Assembly (NCBI GenBank): GCA_018714085.1
Contig: DVNY01000160.1
Span: 1-34,364, forward strand
DNA length: 34,364 nt
Origin: Candidatus Caccomonas pullistercoris
GTDB lineage: Bacteria > Bacteroidota > Bacteroidia > Bacteroidales > Bacteroidaceae
Reading direction: 5' to 3'
The notes below the pieces were generated by a model. That model searched no databases. It was not told where the DNA came from and worked only from the letters and a program-made list of their open reading frames with translations. Made by a program: the position numbers and the translations under genes. Shown here one piece after another: positions 1 to 7,886 of this stretch. Position 1 is the stretch's first letter, and each line of letters opens with the position of its first letter.

Positions 1-3
1 AAA

Positions 4-28
4 GGGGCGGGCTTGGCGGTAGGGAGGG
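4..28 (+). repeat. G-run cluster (possible G-quadruplex), locus 1
   Basis: Four runs of three or more G occur on the + strand (4-7, 9-11, 22-24, 26-28), with loops of 1, 10 and 1 nt. One loop is long, so quadruplex formation is only possible, not strongly predicted. The cluster lies directly upstream of the periodic repeat block at 60-142, an arrangement that recurs at 26160-26314. Confidence 0.4.
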
Positions 29-59
29 ACCTGCCTTTTCAGGTGGTTCCCCCTATCCG

Positions 60-142
60 GCTGACAGGAAAAACAGGTGCTGCGACCGTCCATCCTGTCC
101 GGCTGACAGAAAAAACGGTCAGTAGTGACCGGAAATCCCGTC
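60..142. repeat. Periodic GACAG/CTGTC dyad block, locus 1
   Basis: GACAG/GACCG pentamers start at 63, 84, 105 and 127. The complementary type (CTGTC, CGGTC, CCGTC) starts at 95, 116 and 138. Steps are 21, 11, 10, 11, 11 and 11 bp, so the two orientations alternate about every helical turn. The position expected at 74 is degenerate. The block lies between the window start and the di-heme lipoprotein gene. The same periodicity is seen near 9600, 16480 and 26290. Function unknown. Confidence 0.65.
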
Positions 143-199
143 CGGCTGTTTGAACGGTATGGCAGTTTGAAAACAAAGACAACATGTTTGACCCACTAA

Positions 200-1873
200 A
201 TGAAACTACTGATGAAGAAAAGAAAGTTTACGCTACCCACCTGGATCGCATTGGCGACGTTGGGGTTAGCGGCTTGCAGTGACGACAATGTCAGCACGCC
301 GCCACAAGGAGGCGACGACTATGCCTACGTCGGCAAGGCTGTCGGCAACTTCACGGCTGCCGAATGGTATCCCGGCGGCGAACTGGGCACGACCGAGAAC
401 GTCGGTCATTCCTCATACGAGGACGAAACGCCCGCAGTCACCGCGCAAGGGCTTGACGAGAGTTTTAAGTTCGGCGAAGCCTTTTTCGAACGCAATTACA
501 ACGAGGGTACACCGCCGTTCAACGGCCTCGGTCCGGCGTGGATTCGCAGCTCGTGTCAGAGCTGCCATCCCGGCTACGGTCACGGCAAACGGCAGGCATC
601 CTACCAAGCCAACACTTTCGGCAATGGTTACCTCCTTGTGGTTTATGATAAAGACACGAAGGCCTACGTCCCTGAGCTGACCGGCATGCCGCAGACCAAG
701 GCATCCAGTCCTTTCCTCCCGCCGATTGACGAGAGCGGCATTCACATCGACTGGCTCGTGGCCAGCGACGGTGCCTTGCCTACGACGTTCCCCGACGGCG
801 AGACGTATGAGCTCATTTATCCCGAAGTGACCATCGACCTCGATGCGTTTCACACTGACCCCAAACCGTCGAACTATGAAGTGCGGCTTGAATCGACCAT
901 CGGCATCTATGGTACCGGGCTTATCGACGCAATCACCGAAGACGACCTCAAAGCACAGTATCAGGCGGAAGCCCGGCTCGGTTTGCCCCTCAATCCTGCC
1001 ATGTGGGACTCGGTGGCTAACGATTGGGCCGCTACGGCATGGTACAGTGGCTATCCGGCCAACGCCACCGATCGCCGTCCGCGCATCAAGCGCTACACGT
1101 ATGCCCTGAGCCGGGCTACCTTGCAGGACGGCCCCGGCGCGAACGCCATTTGGAACATTACGAACGTCAGCCGCTCCGACCGTCCGAAACTCTACACCAC
1201 CGACGCGTGGGCCAAGGCCATGTCGGAAAATGAAAGTGTACTGACCGCCATCGCAGCAGACCCTGAGTCGCCTTATTATGCCGACGGCTCGCGCGAGGGT
1301 ATCGCCGAGCGCATTCTCACCCTGCTCTCGCCGAACACAGACCAGTTTGCCGAGGGAGCCACACCCGAGATGAGCGACCGCAACTACTACGAGCTGATGG
1401 TTTGGCACCGAGGGTTGGCCGTGCCAAGGGCACGCAACCTCAACAATCCAGAGGTGCAGCGTGGCAAAACGCTTTTTTATGAAATGGGATGCACGACGTG
1501 TCACCGTCCGTCGTGGACAACTGGTGACGACGACTATTGGGCAGACGAGGTGGTCAAGTCACAAGGAAAACTCCCCGTCTATAAGCAACAGGTCATTTGG
1601 CCATATTCAGACTTTGTGCAGCACCGGCTGTTCATGAAGAACGACATCCGTGCCGACTGGTGCCGGACGACGCCTTTGTGGGGCAGGGGACTTTCGCTCC
1701 AAAACACCGGCGCAGAAGACCGCCTGCACGATTGCCGCGCGCGCAACGAGGTCGAAGCGATCATGTGGCACGGTTACAGCCGCAAGAGTGAGGCGTTCGG
1801 GAGTGCCGAAAAGTTCTACAATCTGCCGAAAGCTGACCGCGACGCTGTCGTGGCATTCATCCGTGCTATCTGA
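200..1873 (+). CDS. Di-heme oxidoreductase (DHOR/DUF1111-like) lipoprotein
   Basis: Predicted cell-envelope c-type cytochrome of the di-heme oxidoreductase family, often annotated 'thiol oxidoreductase' and related in architecture to MauG and bacterial cytochrome c peroxidases. The N-terminus is a lipoprotein signal ending LGLAAC, with lipid attachment expected at Cys26. There are two CXXCH haem-binding motifs, CQSCH (residues 119-123) and CTTCH (431-435), and the C-terminus has the family-like MWHG...R.AVVAFIRAI ending. An in-frame ATG at 212 (MKKRKF) is an equally good start; neither has a Shine-Dalgarno sequence. The next + strand gene is a haem-attachment protein (CcsBA), which fits a protein needing covalent haem. 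Family relatives are often near imelysin-type iron genes, but no such gene is visible here. Substrate unknown. Family confident, physiological role not. Confidence 0.85.
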   Translation: MKLLMKKRKFTLPTWIALATLGLAACSDDNVSTPPQGGDDYAYVGKAVGNFTAAEWYPGGELGTTENVGHSSYEDETPAVTAQGLDESFKFGEAFFERNYNEGTPPFNGLGPAWIRSSCQSCHPGYGHGKRQASYQANTFGNGYLLVVYDKDTKAYVPELTGMPQTKASSPFLPPIDESGIHIDWLVASDGALPTTFPDGETYELIYPEVTIDLDAFHTDPKPSNYEVRLESTIGIYGTGLIDAITEDDLKAQYQAEARLGLPLNPAMWDSVANDWAATAWYSGYPANATDRRPRIKRYTYALSRATLQDGPGANAIWNITNVSRSDRPKLYTTDAWAKAMSENESVLTAIAADPESPYYADGSREGIAERILTLLSPNTDQFAEGATPEMSDRNYYELMVWHRGLAVPRARNLNNPEVQRGKTLFYEMGCTTCHRPSWTTGDDDYWADEVVKSQGKLPVYKQQVIWPYSDFVQHRLFMKNDIRADWCRTTPLWGRGLSLQNTGAEDRLHDCRARNEVEAIMWHGYSRKSEAFGSAEKFYNLPKADRDAVVAFIRAI

Positions 1874-2055
1874 CAGGCTCTTGATTTGAAATCCGGGGCG
1901 AGTGCCGGCATTGGGACATCCGAGGCTGGACTCGCCTCACTTTTGCTAACATACGTGAACCGGTGAGGCCGCTGCCTAGCGTCTGGATTGGCAACAAGTG
2001 GCCGTTTCAGCCTTCCTGCGCGCCTTGTGCGAACTTTTGCCGACGGCACGGAGGA

Positions 2056-2136
2056 ATGGTGAAAGGGAGCCTGCAAGTGCCGGAACTGGCGGCGATGTGC
2101 CGGACGACGTTTAAGAAAGACAAGATGATGTTATGA
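2056..2136 (+). CDS. Possible 26-aa ORF overlapping ccsBA start; HTH-like remnant
   Basis: This short ORF starts with ATG directly after a GGAGG-like stretch and ends in TGA overlapping the ccsBA start as ATGA. The open frame extends further upstream without an ATG. The text ...VPELAAMCRTTFKKDK resembles the first helix-turn-helix of AraC-type regulators with a few residues missing. It could be a decayed regulator fragment, a coupling leader peptide or chance. Low confidence. Confidence 0.25.
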   Translation: MVKGSLQVPELAAMCRTTFKKDKMML

Positions 2137-4415
2137 TTGCGTTTGATAGGTTTGTCCGCCGGGCTGGCGGACTGGCTTTCGCGATGCTCTATTTGTTGAT
2201 GGCTGTCATGGCGGCCGCTACGTTTGTCGAAAAGCGGATGGGGCATGATGCGGTAGCTGCGGCTGTTTACGGCTCTTGGTGGTTCGCTGTGTTGTGGGCC
2301 TTGTCGGCAGTTTTCGGTTTGGTCTGGCTGTTGGCCTGTCGCCGCCCGCTTCATGTGGTGGTGCTCCATGTGGCTTTGGTGGTCATATTGTGTGGTGCAT
2401 GGTTGACGTCGGTCACATCCACGGATGGACAGATCCGCTTGCGCGTGGGGCAGACAGCACGCCATTATACGGTCAGTCCAGCAGATGGTGGTGGCGTTCG
2501 CCCGCTTCCGGCTGCTGTCACGCTGAGGCGTTTTGAGGTGCGTGAGCATCCCGGCACGGGCGCGCACGCAGACTATGTCAGCTACCTTCGGCTGACAGCG
2601 GAAAACGGTCGGCAACAGGATGCTGTGATTTCGATGAACAATGTCTTTCATTATGGTGGGATGCGCTTTTATCAGATGTCTTATGATTCAGACCGCCAAG
2701 GCAGTTACGTGCAGGTCTGCGTAGACCGATGGGGGCGGCCGCTGTCTTATGCGGGCTACGGGTTGCTCTTCGTGGCCCTGTTGTGGATGCTTTTTGCGCC
2801 ACGCGGGCGCTTCTTCCGGCTTTTGCGTCATCCCGCCCTGCGGCGTGGCTTCTTGCTGGTGGCGGGCCTGTCGGCGGTTTCGCTTCAAGCCGCACCGACG
2901 CTCCCGAAGGCAGAAGCTGACCGTTTCGGGCGCCTGCTTGTGGCGTGGAACGGGCGAATCTGTCCGATGCAGACCCTGGCACGCGATTTCACCACCAAAC
3001 TCAGCGGGGTGCCCGGTTATGGCGATTACACCGCCGAGCAGGTGATGACTGGTTGGGTCTTCTGGGGAGATGAATGGGCTGGCGAGCCCCTTATCCGTGT
3101 GAGGAGTGAAGCTCTCGCAGATGCGCTCGGGGTGGGGAGGTATGCCGCGTTTAACGATTTCTTCTCACCAACGACGGGCTATCGGCTTGCTCCTTATTTG
3201 CAGGATTATTATGCCGGACGGCGTTCCGGGCTGGCTGATGCTGCCGCTGAGGTCGACGACAAGTTGCAGCTCATCCTTTCGTTGCGCCAAGGCAAACTTT
3301 GGCGTATCTTCCCCCTTGCCGACAGCACAGGGAACTTTACTTGGTATGCGCCTACCGACGTCCTCCCGGCCCAGACCGACACGCTGCATGCTGGTTTCGT
3401 GCAGCTGGTGTTCAGCGAGTTTTATGCAGCTGCATTGTCGGGCGATGAGACTCGAATGACAAATCTCATAGAGGCTTTGGATGCTTTTCAACGTGAAGCG
3501 TCGGGCGACCCCTCATGGCCGTCGGAGCGGAGCTTGAAGGCCGAACGGCTGTACAACGCCCTGCCGCTGCCTGTGTGGCTGTCGCGCCTGCATTTGACCG
3601 TGGGGCTGCTGCTCATGGTTGTCTTGATCGTGAAGATGGTTCGCCGCTCCGGACAGCCTGTGACCGAAAGACAGCGATGGGCTCAAAGGTGGCAAAGGAG
3701 GCTGAGCGTGGGGCTTATGGCGATGAGCCTTGTCGCACTGACGACTTATCTGGCGCTGCGGATGGAGATCAGTGGCCGCTTGCCCTTGGGTAATGGATAC
3801 GAGACAATGTTGGCTATCAGCTGGATGCTTGTCGTGCTGTCCCTTTCTCTTTGCCGCCGCCTGTGGATTGCGGTTCCGGCCGGTTTCCTGTTGTCGGGCT
3901 TCTTTTTGCTGGTTTCATCGCTGAGCCAGATGAATCCGCAGGTGACGCCACTGGTGCCTGTGCTCAGTTCGCCGTGGCTGGGCGTACATGTCTCGCTCGT
4001 CATGGCGGCTTATGCCCTGCTGTCTTTTACGCTCGTTTGCGCCCTTGTGGCGGGCGCGGTGACGTGGGCGAGAGGGGGCGTGCGTGCTGCCGGTGTGTCT
4101 GAACAGTTGGAGGCGTTGGCCGTCTTGTCGCGCATATTCCTTTTCCCGGGAATCGCCCTTTTGGGAGGGGGAATCTTTGTCGGCGCCATCTGGGCAGGGC
4201 AGTCGTGGGGGCGTCTTTGGGGATGGGATCCCAAGGAGGTCTGGGCGCTGATTTCCTTCTTGTTTTACGCGGTTCCGCTTCACGACAATACGTTGCGCCG
4301 GTTTCGCCGTCCGGCATTTTTCCATGCCTATATGGTTGTGGCGTTTCTGACCGTGGTGATGACGTATTGGGGCGTGAATTATTTCCTCGGTGGCCTGCAC
4401 AGTTATGCCGGTTGA
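2133..4415 (+). CDS. ccsBA: Cytochrome c biogenesis fusion protein CcsBA (ResB-CcsA)
   Basis: System II cytochrome c synthetase, an inner-membrane protein that exports haem and attaches it to CXXCH motifs outside the membrane. The N-terminal ResB part has three membrane helices (about residues 10-30, 45-67, 75-97). A periplasmic section then carries the ResB-like NNVFHYGGMRFYQMSYD stretch and leads into a further helix. After a large extracytoplasmic domain the C-terminal CcsA half has several helices, a conserved His in SPWLGVHVSL, and the haem-handling WWD signature WGWDPKEVW (residues 696-704), followed by a His in AVPLHDN. At 760 aa it has the length of a complete fusion. It lies 259 bp downstream of the di-heme lipoprotein, a likely client. 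Its start codon overlaps a short upstream ORF (ATGA). In several Bacteroidetes the homologue follows nrfHA, which is not in this window. Confidence 0.93.
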   Translation: MIAFDRFVRRAGGLAFAMLYLLMAVMAAATFVEKRMGHDAVAAAVYGSWWFAVLWALSAVFGLVWLLACRRPLHVVVLHVALVVILCGAWLTSVTSTDGQIRLRVGQTARHYTVSPADGGGVRPLPAAVTLRRFEVREHPGTGAHADYVSYLRLTAENGRQQDAVISMNNVFHYGGMRFYQMSYDSDRQGSYVQVCVDRWGRPLSYAGYGLLFVALLWMLFAPRGRFFRLLRHPALRRGFLLVAGLSAVSLQAAPTLPKAEADRFGRLLVAWNGRICPMQTLARDFTTKLSGVPGYGDYTAEQVMTGWVFWGDEWAGEPLIRVRSEALADALGVGRYAAFNDFFSPTTGYRLAPYLQDYYAGRRSGLADAAAEVDDKLQLILSLRQGKLWRIFPLADSTGNFTWYAPTDVLPAQTDTLHAGFVQLVFSEFYAAALSGDETRMTNLIEALDAFQREASGDPSWPSERSLKAERLYNALPLPVWLSRLHLTVGLLLMVVLIVKMVRRSGQPVTERQRWAQRWQRRLSVGLMAMSLVALTTYLALRMEISGRLPLGNGYETMLAISWMLVVLSLSLCRRLWIAVPAGFLLSGFFLLVSSLSQMNPQVTPLVPVLSSPWLGVHVSLVMAAYALLSFTLVCALVAGAVTWARGGVRAAGVSEQLEALAVLSRIFLFPGIALLGGGIFVGAIWAGQSWGRLWGWDPKEVWALISFLFYAVPLHDNTLRRFRRPAFFHAYMVVAFLTVVMTYWGVNYFLGGLHSYAG

Positions 4416-4463
4416 GTTGGTATGTGCCATCGCTTGATGGCGACACCGGCGGCAGGGACACAA

Positions 4464-4506
4464 AAAAGAGGAGCGTGTCGGACTTGTCTGGTCCGACACG
4501 CTCTTT
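4464..4506. terminator. Bidirectional terminator between ccsBA and GH16 gene
   Basis: A perfect 13-bp stem, GAGCGTGTCGGAC (4471-4483) with GTCCGACACGCTC (4491-4503), has a 7-nt loop. It is preceded by AAAAAAGAG and followed by TTT. It lies between two converging genes (ccsBA +, GH16 -), so it probably serves both; the A-run gives a U-tract for the minus-strand transcript. Confidence 0.85.
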
Positions 4507-4554
4507 GCTGTGTCGCAGTTCAGGGGTGAGCTGCTCAGGTGATTGCCCCCGGCG

Positions 4555-7500
4555 TCAGGGCACGAGGACTTTCGTTCCGGCTACGATGTAGATTCCGCCT
4601 GCTACGGGGATGTCGCGCTTGGCCTGCACGGTGCCATACCAGACGGTGCGCCCAGATGCGTCGAACACGCTGACGGGGCTGGGACGGTCACAGCTGATGT
4701 GGATCTGGCCGCGGCTGGCGCTGACGCTGAAAGCGGGTTTCTCTGTGATGTCGTCAATGCCCACTTCTGGGCTGCCGATTTGGTAGACGCGGACCCAGTC
4801 GAAGAGGGTCTCGTAGGTGTGGCTCACGTCGGCGTTGGCCGCCCACGAACCGTTGCCCACGGACTGGTTGAGGATGATGAAAAAGGCTTTGTCGAACGGC
4901 CATTGCCCCTTGCTGAGGGCATCGGCGTCGGTGCTCTTGGCGTAGCTGCCGACTTGCTTGCCGTCGACGTACCAGCGCAGGCTACGCTCGTCCCATTCGA
5001 GGCCGTAGGTGTGGTAGCGGTCCATCTCGACGCTCTCGTTGTAGGATGACTTGGGGTTGTTCTTGTTGCCGAGGTTGTAGGTCCAGTTTGAGTGGACGGT
5101 GTGGTAGGCCGTGTTCTGGGCGTCGATCTGCTCCCAGATGTCGATTTCGCCGTCGTTGGGCCAGCCCTTTGACTGATCGGTGGGCATGAGCCAGAAGGCG
5201 GGGAAGTTGCCGCTGTGGGGATGGGTGAGGATGCGGGCTTCGATCTTGCCGTAGAGGAAGTCGAACAGGCCGGACGACTCAACGCCGCCCGTGATCATGG
5301 GGACGGGGTCGCTCTCTTGGTCGGGGTTGGGGATGGCTCGGGCCACGAGTTTGCCGTCTGAGATGTAGATGACGTCTTCGCTGTCTGAGAGCCAGCGGCT
5401 CCATGTGGCGTTCTCGCGCGGGCAGCGGTGCCAGACTTCGGCGTCGGGCTGGCTGCCGTCGGGGCCGTTGAACTCGTCGGCGAAGATGAGCTTGTAGGCA
5501 GCGCGGTCTGTGGGTTCATAGCTGACATAGACGGCCACGTCGCCGTTGATGCTGTCCTGGGGAATGGTGTAGGCACGGGCGCGGGTCTTGAACTCGCTCC
5601 ACTGGCGGTTGCCGCGGACGTATTGGGGGCCGTCGAAGTTGTGCCCGTGGCGGATGGTCATGCTGTCGGCTTGGTAGCCGCTTGCCACGGCCGTGGGGAC
5701 GATGCGCAGGGACTCGAAGCAGGGGATGGTCAGGGGGAGGCCGGTGTTGTTCAGGCCATAGATGCTGCCGTTCTCACTGTGGAGTTCGAGCTTGTGTTCG
5801 GCGTTGTGCACGTTGACGAGGAAGTCGACGACGTAGCCGCCGTTAGCGTCAATCTGGTTGGCGCCGCCCTCGCTCCACTGGCCGGCAGGGTCGATGTTGT
5901 TCCAATCCACTTTGAGCCGCGCGCGGTAGACGCCCGTGGGCAGCGCGGCGGGGAGGGTGAAGGCGGGCATGCTGTCGAGGCGGACGGAACCGGGCGTGCC
6001 GGTGATGGCCTGGCCGAGGCTGTTTTTCCCGTCATAGTAGGTGTAGGAGACGAGTTCGCCCGAGAGGGTGGGGACGCCGCTGGCGTCGAGCGAGGTGTTG
6101 AACTGGCCGTCTTGGTTGAAGTCGATGTAGAGGTATTCGTGCATGGCGTTGCCGGTGTAGTCGATGGCTGTGGTCACCTGGTCGCCGGGGACGAGCGATA
6201 TCTCTTTGTTCGTCATGTTGCGGTAGACATGGTTGGTTCCGTCATCGTCGATGCGGATGGCCTTGGTGCCGCCGGTGGTCCCGGTGATGGTGATACGGTT
6301 CAGCCTGCGGTCGGTGCGCTCGATGGTGAGGTCCTTTTCGAAGTTTAGGGGGTAGTCGTTGCCGGTTTCGGGCGTCTCACCGTTGATCTCGGTGAAGAGG
6401 CCTTCGACTTGCACGTTGGCTGTCATGATTTCGGCGGGGATGGTGAACTTGTCGTCGCGGAAGAGGTAGGCGGGATAGACGACGTCGACGTATTGCGGCG
6501 TGCCGTGGACGAGGCTGTCGCCGGCGAGGTTGTAGCCGTAGCGGACGCGGATGCCCTCGTAGGTGAAGCCTTCTTCCGGGGCCATCTTGACGGTGAGCGG
6601 CTGGCCGAAGGGGGCTTGGTAGCCGTTCAGGGCGGCGCCGTCTTCGGTGAGCACGTCGCCGTTGCGGTTGGCCGAGGTGACGGGACAGAAGTCGCCGTGC
6701 ACGTTCAGACGGGTGTCGAAGATCATGCCACCGTCGGCGACGATGGTGGTCGAGCCTCCGGGGTCGACGTTGCCCCAGTCGAGCTTGAAGCGGATGCGGT
6801 AGTAGCCGTTCGGCAGGTCTGCCGGGACAGTGAAGGCTGGCGGGTTGAGGACGTTGCGGCTGCTGCCGGTCACTTTCGTGCCGTCGCTGAAATAACCTTC
6901 GGTGTTCGCCACGGTCTCGACGTAGGCGTAGGTCATGAGGTCGCTGCCTTCGGGGATGGTGTAGTCGTCGGCCAGTTCGGCTTCGAACTTGCCGTCGTTG
7001 CCACAGTCGAGGTAGACGTAGCCGTTCAGCCAGTTGCTGGTGTAGCCGAAAGCAGGCGTGAGGGTCTCGCCGGCTTTGGCCGTGAAGCTCTTGTCGAGCA
7101 GGGTGTAGTGGATGGGGGTGGGGTTGAGCGTGCCCCAGTTCATGGACTGGTCGCCGTCGGCCGAGCCTTTGAGGGTGATGCCAGTGAACTTGCGTTCACT
7201 GCGGTTGACGGTGGTGTTTTCGTCGTAGTTGATGACGTAGTCGCCGAGGCGGAAGCGGGGTGTGGGGCTGTCGTTGACGACAATCTCGTCGATGTAGACG
7301 GCGTAGTCGCTGGTCAGCGCGTGTGGCGACTCGCAGTCGGGCACGACGACGAGGCTGTAAATGTCAATGCCTCCGGCACCCTTGATGGGGAAGACGGCGT
7401 CGCACCACTCGCCGGGTGTGGCGGGCAGCGAGGAGAGCGCCCAGAACTGTTCGGCTTCGGGCGACTGGCCGGCGCGTTCGCGTCGTTTGCCGAGTCCGAT

Positions 7501-7869
7501 GAGCATCATGCGGCCGTCGGTCGGCTTGTGGATCATGACGTGGACGTATTTCGTGGTCTTTGTCAGCTCGAACGTCTCGTCCAGGTCGATGCGGGCGCCG
7601 TAGAGGTTGCTACCGAAGCGGGAGCGCTGGAAACCGAGGATGTGCTCCGTGGCGTTCGGGGCGAAGCCGAGCGTCTCGTTCACTTGGCTGAGGTGGTTGC
7701 TGACCACGGCGGCGTTGCCTTTAAGGGCGCCGGTGCGGAAGGGGGATTCTTCCCAGGAGTCGTAGGTTCCTATCGCCTTGTAGTCTCCCGATTCGAACGT
7801 GATTTCCTGGGCTGTCGCTGCCAAGGGGAGCGCCATGGCGGCCCAGAGTATGTGTCTTTTGAGGTTCAT
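4555..7869 (-). CDS. Secreted multidomain GH16 glycoside hydrolase with two GEVED domains
   Basis: Predicted secreted endo-beta-glucanase of family GH16, most like laminarinases/lichenases (beta-1,3 or beta-1,3-1,4 links); substrate inferred only. Signal peptide about residues 1-20 (...LAATA/QE). Residues 25-200 form an unassigned beta-rich module. Two GEVED modules follow, near 280-395 (YVYLDCGNDGKF) and 575-690 (YLYIDFNQDGQF). The GH16 domain is about 793-1040, with the catalytic signature EIDIWE: E908 as predicted nucleophile, D910, and E913 as acid/base. The C-terminal VFDASGRTVW...GGIYIVAGTKVLV resembles a T9SS sorting tail, predicting cell-surface or extracellular location. The gene starts 17 nt after the GH29 fucosidase stop, so the two are probably co-transcribed. 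No SusC/SusD pair or sensor is nearby. Long antisense ORFs across it come from its GC-rich codon use. Confidence 0.9.
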   Translation of the reverse strand: MNLKRHILWAAMALPLAATAQEITFESGDYKAIGTYDSWEESPFRTGALKGNAAVVSNHLSQVNETLGFAPNATEHILGFQRSRFGSNLYGARIDLDETFELTKTTKYVHVMIHKPTDGRMMLIGLGKRRERAGQSPEAEQFWALSSLPATPGEWCDAVFPIKGAGGIDIYSLVVVPDCESPHALTSDYAVYIDEIVVNDSPTPRFRLGDYVINYDENTTVNRSERKFTGITLKGSADGDQSMNWGTLNPTPIHYTLLDKSFTAKAGETLTPAFGYTSNWLNGYVYLDCGNDGKFEAELADDYTIPEGSDLMTYAYVETVANTEGYFSDGTKVTGSSRNVLNPPAFTVPADLPNGYYRIRFKLDWGNVDPGGSTTIVADGGMIFDTRLNVHGDFCPVTSANRNGDVLTEDGAALNGYQAPFGQPLTVKMAPEEGFTYEGIRVRYGYNLAGDSLVHGTPQYVDVVYPAYLFRDDKFTIPAEIMTANVQVEGLFTEINGETPETGNDYPLNFEKDLTIERTDRRLNRITITGTTGGTKAIRIDDDGTNHVYRNMTNKEISLVPGDQVTTAIDYTGNAMHEYLYIDFNQDGQFNTSLDASGVPTLSGELVSYTYYDGKNSLGQAITGTPGSVRLDSMPAFTLPAALPTGVYRARLKVDWNNIDPAGQWSEGGANQIDANGGYVVDFLVNVHNAEHKLELHSENGSIYGLNNTGLPLTIPCFESLRIVPTAVASGYQADSMTIRHGHNFDGPQYVRGNRQWSEFKTRARAYTIPQDSINGDVAVYVSYEPTDRAAYKLIFADEFNGPDGSQPDAEVWHRCPRENATWSRWLSDSEDVIYISDGKLVARAIPNPDQESDPVPMITGGVESSGLFDFLYGKIEARILTHPHSGNFPAFWLMPTDQSKGWPNDGEIDIWEQIDAQNTAYHTVHSNWTYNLGNKNNPKSSYNESVEMDRYHTYGLEWDERSLRWYVDGKQVGSYAKSTDADALSKGQWPFDKAFFIILNQSVGNGSWAANADVSHTYETLFDWVRVYQIGSPEVGIDDITEKPAFSVSASRGQIHISCDRPSPVSVFDASGRTVWYGTVQAKRDIPVAGGIYIVAGTKVLVP

Positions 7870-7886
7870 TGCTTGGGGATTGGGGG

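Noticed and set aside
413-1504. 363-aa minus ORF opposite the di-heme lipoprotein
   Set aside because: Shadow of the + gene, which has a lipobox and two CXXCH motifs.
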